Shown here in pieces: positions 61,163 to 64,000 of a stretch of 64,000 nucleotides of DNA (position 1 is its first letter; every line of letters begins with the position of its first letter). Position numbers and translations under genes: made by a program. This DNA comes from Yamagishiella unicocca. Its lineage: Eukaryota > Chlorophyta > Chlorophyceae > Chlamydomonadales > Volvocaceae. The stretch is taken from the NCBI GenBank assembly GCA_003116995.1, contig BDSL01000001.1:434001-498000 (forward strand), written 5' to 3'. The notes under the pieces were generated by a model. That model was not told the origin of the DNA. It ran no database searches and worked only from the letters and a program-made list of their open reading frames with translations.

Positions 61163-61880
61163 TCGCTGGCGCTCTGTCGGAGGTACAGCGGCTCGCAGCC
61201 GCCCTTGCGCCAGAAGCTGTACAGCTGCTGGGTCAGGCCGTATGATACGCCTGCGGGCGGGGCGAGGAGAGGAGAGGCGGGGGATGGGGAAGGGGGTGTC
61301 GGGGAGGGGGTGTCGGGGAGGGGGTGTCTTGGGTGGGCGGGGGGAGAGATCCAGGGCGGGCCGCGGGCGGGGTTGGGTTTGCGGTCGGGTGTTCTTGTGG
61401 CGCTATCCTGGAAGTGCACTGCAACCCACTTGCTTCTTTCAGCTCTGGACGGGCCCCCCCAGCCTTCAGGACAGCTCCGAACCCCCTCCACTCCCCAAAA
61501 CAGCAGCAAAACAGGTCTGAAACTCTTCCACTCCGCAGGGCAGCAGCAGAACAGCTCCGAAAACCCTCCTCTCCCCAGCTGCTCACCCAAGTAGTGCAGC
61601 CGCTCCGGCTTGCGGTCCGATAAGCTAACCAGCAGCGGTGGGAGGCCCTTGCGGGGAGCCAGCCGCTCCGTCAGGAGCAGCGGCTCGCCGTCGCCACCTC
61701 CGTCAGCACCGTTGGCGCCGCCCTTCTTCCGCCCGCCCGCGCCCTCTCGCTCGCCGTCGCTGTCCTCCCCCTCCCCCTCCCCGCCCTCCCCTCGCCGTCG
61801 CTGCCATCGAGGTTGGCCAGCTCGCCCTGGTAGTACCGACGGAGCAGATCCAGGATCCTGTCGTACGACATGCGACACGG
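61156..61880 (-). pseudogene. Fragment of an RNA cytidine acetyltransferase gene (NAT10/Kre33 family)
   Basis: Minus-strand pieces match conserved parts of the family. 'RMSYDRILDLLRRYYQGEL' (61820-61875) resembles the acetyltransferase stretch. 'ERLAPRKGLPPLLVSLSDRK' then 'PERLHYLG' ends at a GTGAGC donor at 61586. The next exon, 61250 downward, reads 'GVSYGLTQQLYSFWRKGG' and 'YLRQSASDM', where the family continues with a conserved Thr-Gly-Glu-His region. Here the frame stops at once, exactly where the 57143-61162 duplication ends. The two halves of the upstream exon are in different frames across a G-rich acidic run near 61780-61800, implying an indel. The intact enzyme makes N4-acetylcytidine in rRNA and tRNA. 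With these defects the piece cannot encode it. Confidence 0.72.
61290..61328. repeat. 14-bp G-rich tandem repeat in the acetyltransferase-fragment intron
   Basis: GGGGGTGTCGGGGA is repeated nearly three times in tandem between the two acetyltransferase exons. Confidence 0.7.
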
Positions 61881-62058
61881 CAGATGCGAGATGGTTGCGG
61901 CGGCGTACACAAGGAGTGAGAGGCACAGCTGGGGCGGTTGCTGGGAGGACCAGCTGCACAAGGCAGCAGCAGCTGAGCAGGGCGAGACGATTCCCATCCT
62001 GAAACCGCCCTTGCCCTCCCACCCACCATCGACCACAAGCCCGGCCCCCCCCCCCCAA

Positions 62059-62390
62059 CCCGCATCAACGGTTTGTATGCCCCCGCGCTCCCCGTCCCAG
62101 CTGCGTTATTCTCGGTTCTTTTATTGTAACCCCCCCGTCCCACCTATCGCCTATGGGCCAGTTCCCAATTGGCCAGTGAGTAAGTGCCTGCGAAGCGCTT
62201 GGAGACCGAAGCCAAATTTGGCAGATAGCCAAGCGCTGGTGGCGCCATAGAGTGGAAAGACTCTCAACCCTCAGATATCATTAGTTGTTACATTTGCGTC
62301 ATTTGGCCCCTCCCTGCTGTCGTGCACTTGTGCTGATGCAATGGGCTACCTACGTTCACTATTCACATTACATACAGGTCTTTAAGTCTT
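62059..62390. other. Spacer with no recognised feature
   Basis: Begins with a C homopolymer run near 62047. No exon or motif is supported. Confidence 0.4.
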
Positions 62391-62783
62391 GACTATATGC
62401 AGCTCATGGGTGTCTCTTTTGAAAACAATGGGGCCGATACAGCGTACCAGCTTTCAGCGTCACCGAGTCGGCGCATACATGCTTACGCCGCGGCGCCCTC
62501 GGACCGTCTGCTATTTTCGGCCCGATGGTGCAGCCGATGGGAAGACCGGCGGCCTGGCGTTCAACAACGCCGCCGGCTTAAGGCTAGAGATGGAGAAGAT
62601 TATGAAGTCAGCCGTAGAGGAACAAGTGGAGTCAGCCTTGAAGGAGCAGAAGGCGGAGCTGGAGGCGCAGAAGGCCAAGACAAAACTGCTAGAAACGGAC
62701 ATGGCAGCGCAGAAGACGCAGCTCATGGCCGCAAAGAAGGCGGAGTCGGCAGCACAGAAGGCCAAGACGAAACCGCTGGAAAC

Positions 62784-63206
62784 GGAATTGGCAGTGCAGA
62801 AGGCGCAGCTCATGGCCGCAAAGAAGGCGCAGAAGGCGGAGTCGGCAGCACAGAAGGCCAAGACGAAACTGCTGGAGACGGAATTTTGGCAGTGCAGAAG
62901 GCAAAGCTGGCGGTGCTTTCCGTGGATAAGGTGGCGAACGCAGCCCCACAGTTGGCGAACATCTTGATCTACGCTGCTGACGTTGGGCCGCATTTCCGAC
63001 GGCCCAACGTCAGCGGCGTAGATTAAGATGTTCGCCAACTGTGAGGCTGCGTTCGCCACCTTATCCACAGAAAGCACCGCCAGCTTTGCCTTCTGCACTG
63101 CCAAAATTCCGTCTCCAGCAGTTTCGTCTTGGCCTTCTGTGCTGCCGACTCCGCCTTCTGCGCCTTCTTTGCGGCCATGAGCTGCGCCTTCTGCACTGCC
63201 AATTCC
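62784..63206. repeat. 206-bp palindrome with an 11-nt loop
   Basis: Arms 62784-62989 and 63001-63206 are reverse complements over their whole length without indels and with four mismatches (98%), all in the inner ~75 bp. The loop is 62990-63000. Confidence 0.95.
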
Positions 63207-63240
63207 ACCTTATCCACGGTGCTTTCCGTGGATAAGGTGG
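63205..63240. repeat. 15-bp perfect hairpin, 6-nt loop
   Basis: Arms 63205-63219 and 63226-63240 (CCACCTTATCCACGG and its complement) around TGCTTT, directly at the right edge of the 206-bp palindrome. Confidence 0.9.
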
Positions 63241-63293
63241 CGAACGCAGCCTCACAGTTGGCTGCGTTCGCCACCTTATCCACGGAAAGCACC
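63218..63293. repeat. 33-bp perfect hairpin, 10-nt loop
   Basis: Arms 63218-63250 and 63261-63293 are exact reverse complements around the loop CTCACAGTTG. The left arm overlaps the preceding 15-bp hairpin. Confidence 0.93.
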
Positions 63294-63554
63294 GCCAGCT
63301 TTGCTTTCTGCGCTGACGTCGGAAATGCGGCCCAGAAGCTGCAGATGCGGGCTCAATCCGTTGCCAAGTTCAAGGGGCGTACGAGATCGCTTCAGAAAGC
63401 CAACCGTCCGGTGCCCTGGGCCAGTCTTGCCAAGGGGGACCTGGCCACCTTCAACCGCAAATCAGACGAGATGATTGTGTTCAGGTGGGCGATGGCATGA
63501 GAGGGGAGGACGGGGGCCAGGGTATTGGGTGTGTAATGGAGGGTTAGAGGAGAA

Positions 63555-63808
63555 GTGAGATGGTGTACAGGGGTGGAGAGTTGGGAATGGATGTTCGGGA
63601 GAACATTTGTGGACTTGGGGTGGAGGGGTCAGCAATACTGTTGCAAATCGGACGTGGGCCTGGGGAGGCTGGCCAGTGACCCCATCCTCACTCCCCACTT
63701 CCTTCTGCTCCCCTTTCCTCCTACACACCAGCTCCAGCTCTCCACTGGCGCTCGTTGTGCAGCTCCCTTTTCTGCAGACCCAGACCCCCCCTTGCTGCGT
63801 CCCCCCCG
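63555..63808 (+). other. Intron-like stretch and possible further exon
   Basis: A pyrimidine-rich tract ends in ACACCAG at about 63730, a good acceptor for the donor at 63485. The in-frame continuation is short and stops at 63825, so the exon is not secure. Confidence 0.25.
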
Positions 63809-63980
63809 AGACAGGAACACATTAACTCACCCGCCTAACCTGGATTCATTGGACACTCTGATCAGCGACGCACTCAGGCGAGATGAGCTTGAGTGCTCAA
63901 GCTCATCTCGCCTGAGTGCATCGCTGATCATAGTGTCCAACGAATCCAGGTTAGGCAGGTGAGTCAATGTGTTCCTGTCT
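63809..63980. repeat. 85-bp palindrome with a 2-nt loop
   Basis: Arms 63809-63893 and 63896-63980 are reverse complements with five mismatches and no indels (94%), centred on TG at 63894-63895. DNA of this form can extrude as a cruciform. Its sequence is unrelated to the 206-bp palindrome. Confidence 0.95.
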
Positions 63981-64000
63981 TGGGAGCTGCAGGATCACAG

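Larger units (their letters stand above)
62400..63484 (+). pseudogene. Rearranged coiled-coil gene interrupted by palindromes
   Basis: From about 62540 the plus strand reads a Lys/Glu/Ala-rich coiled coil with tandem ~35-residue units ('AQKAKTKLLETE', 'AQLMAAKKAQKAESAAQKAK'). At 62884 an extra TT (GAATTTTGGCAG against GAATTGGCAG one unit earlier) breaks the frame. The shifted frame continues coherently as 'LAVQKAKLAVLSVDKVANAA'. A 206-bp palindrome follows. Beyond it an open stretch at ~63310-63484 reads 'NAAQKLQMRAQSVAKFKG' and 'WASLAKGDLATFNRKSDE', ending at a CAG/GTGGGC donor. These look like parts of one older gene scrambled by inversion. A new spliced gene using these parts is also possible. 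No family is recognised and neither end is established. Confidence 0.4.

Noticed and set aside
63205..63293. Hairpins as a bacterial terminator or CRISPR-like array
   Set aside because: The window is eukaryotic nuclear DNA with introns throughout; there is no regular spacer pattern and no downstream T tract.

Overview
The window is nuclear DNA of a eukaryote, most likely a volvocine (Chlamydomonas/Volvox-type) green alga. The evidence is many short GC-rich exons split by GT-AG introns with donors such as GTGAGT, GTGCGT and GTACGG, Ala/Gly-rich proteins, TGTAA poly(A) motifs downstream of stops, and plant/algal protein families. All gene models were built by hand from exon reading frame, splice sites and phase. 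For the six complete multi-exon models the summed exon lengths divide exactly by three, which is a strong internal check.

Layout, left to right. (1) 29-1541, minus: five exons of a paralogue of the next gene, running off the left edge. (2) 3172-16926, minus: a 22-exon gene for a ~2,795-residue coiled-coil protein with about twenty 21-residue repeats and a long disordered C-terminus. (3) 17458-20484, plus: metaxin (mitochondrial outer-membrane SAM complex), 9 exons, divergent from gene 2 across a 531-bp shared promoter interval. (4) 20946-26197, plus: a 9-exon gene for an unrecognised Ala/Gly-rich, partly hydrophobic protein of ~1,096 residues. (5) 26837-27283, plus: a possible small secreted Gly/Asn-rich protein. 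(6) 28502-29814 (minus) and 31129-32712 (plus): two divergent secreted expansin-like double-psi beta-barrel genes with identical intron positions. (7) 33815-39352, minus: a 12-exon 5'-nucleotidase-family metallophosphoesterase with a myristoylation/palmitoylation-type N-terminus. (8) 41941-55917, plus: a 24-exon gene for an unrecognised ~2,442-residue protein. (9) 57143-61162: a truncated, internally deleted second copy of the 3' third of gene 8. (10) 61156-61880, minus: a fragment of an RNA cytidine acetyltransferase (NAT10/Kre33) gene abutting the end of that duplication. (11) 62.4-64 kb: a rearranged coiled-coil locus with a 206-bp palindrome, nested small hairpins and an 85-bp palindrome.

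The left and middle parts are ordinary genes: organelle import, wall modification, nucleotide/phosphate metabolism and large scaffold proteins. They are arranged as divergent pairs (coiled-coil/metaxin, expansin/expansin, nucleotidase/giant gene). The right 7 kb is structurally unstable DNA: a 4-kb segmental duplication, a broken gene at its edge and three palindromes. No operon, CRISPR array, insertion sequence or tRNA/rRNA gene was found.
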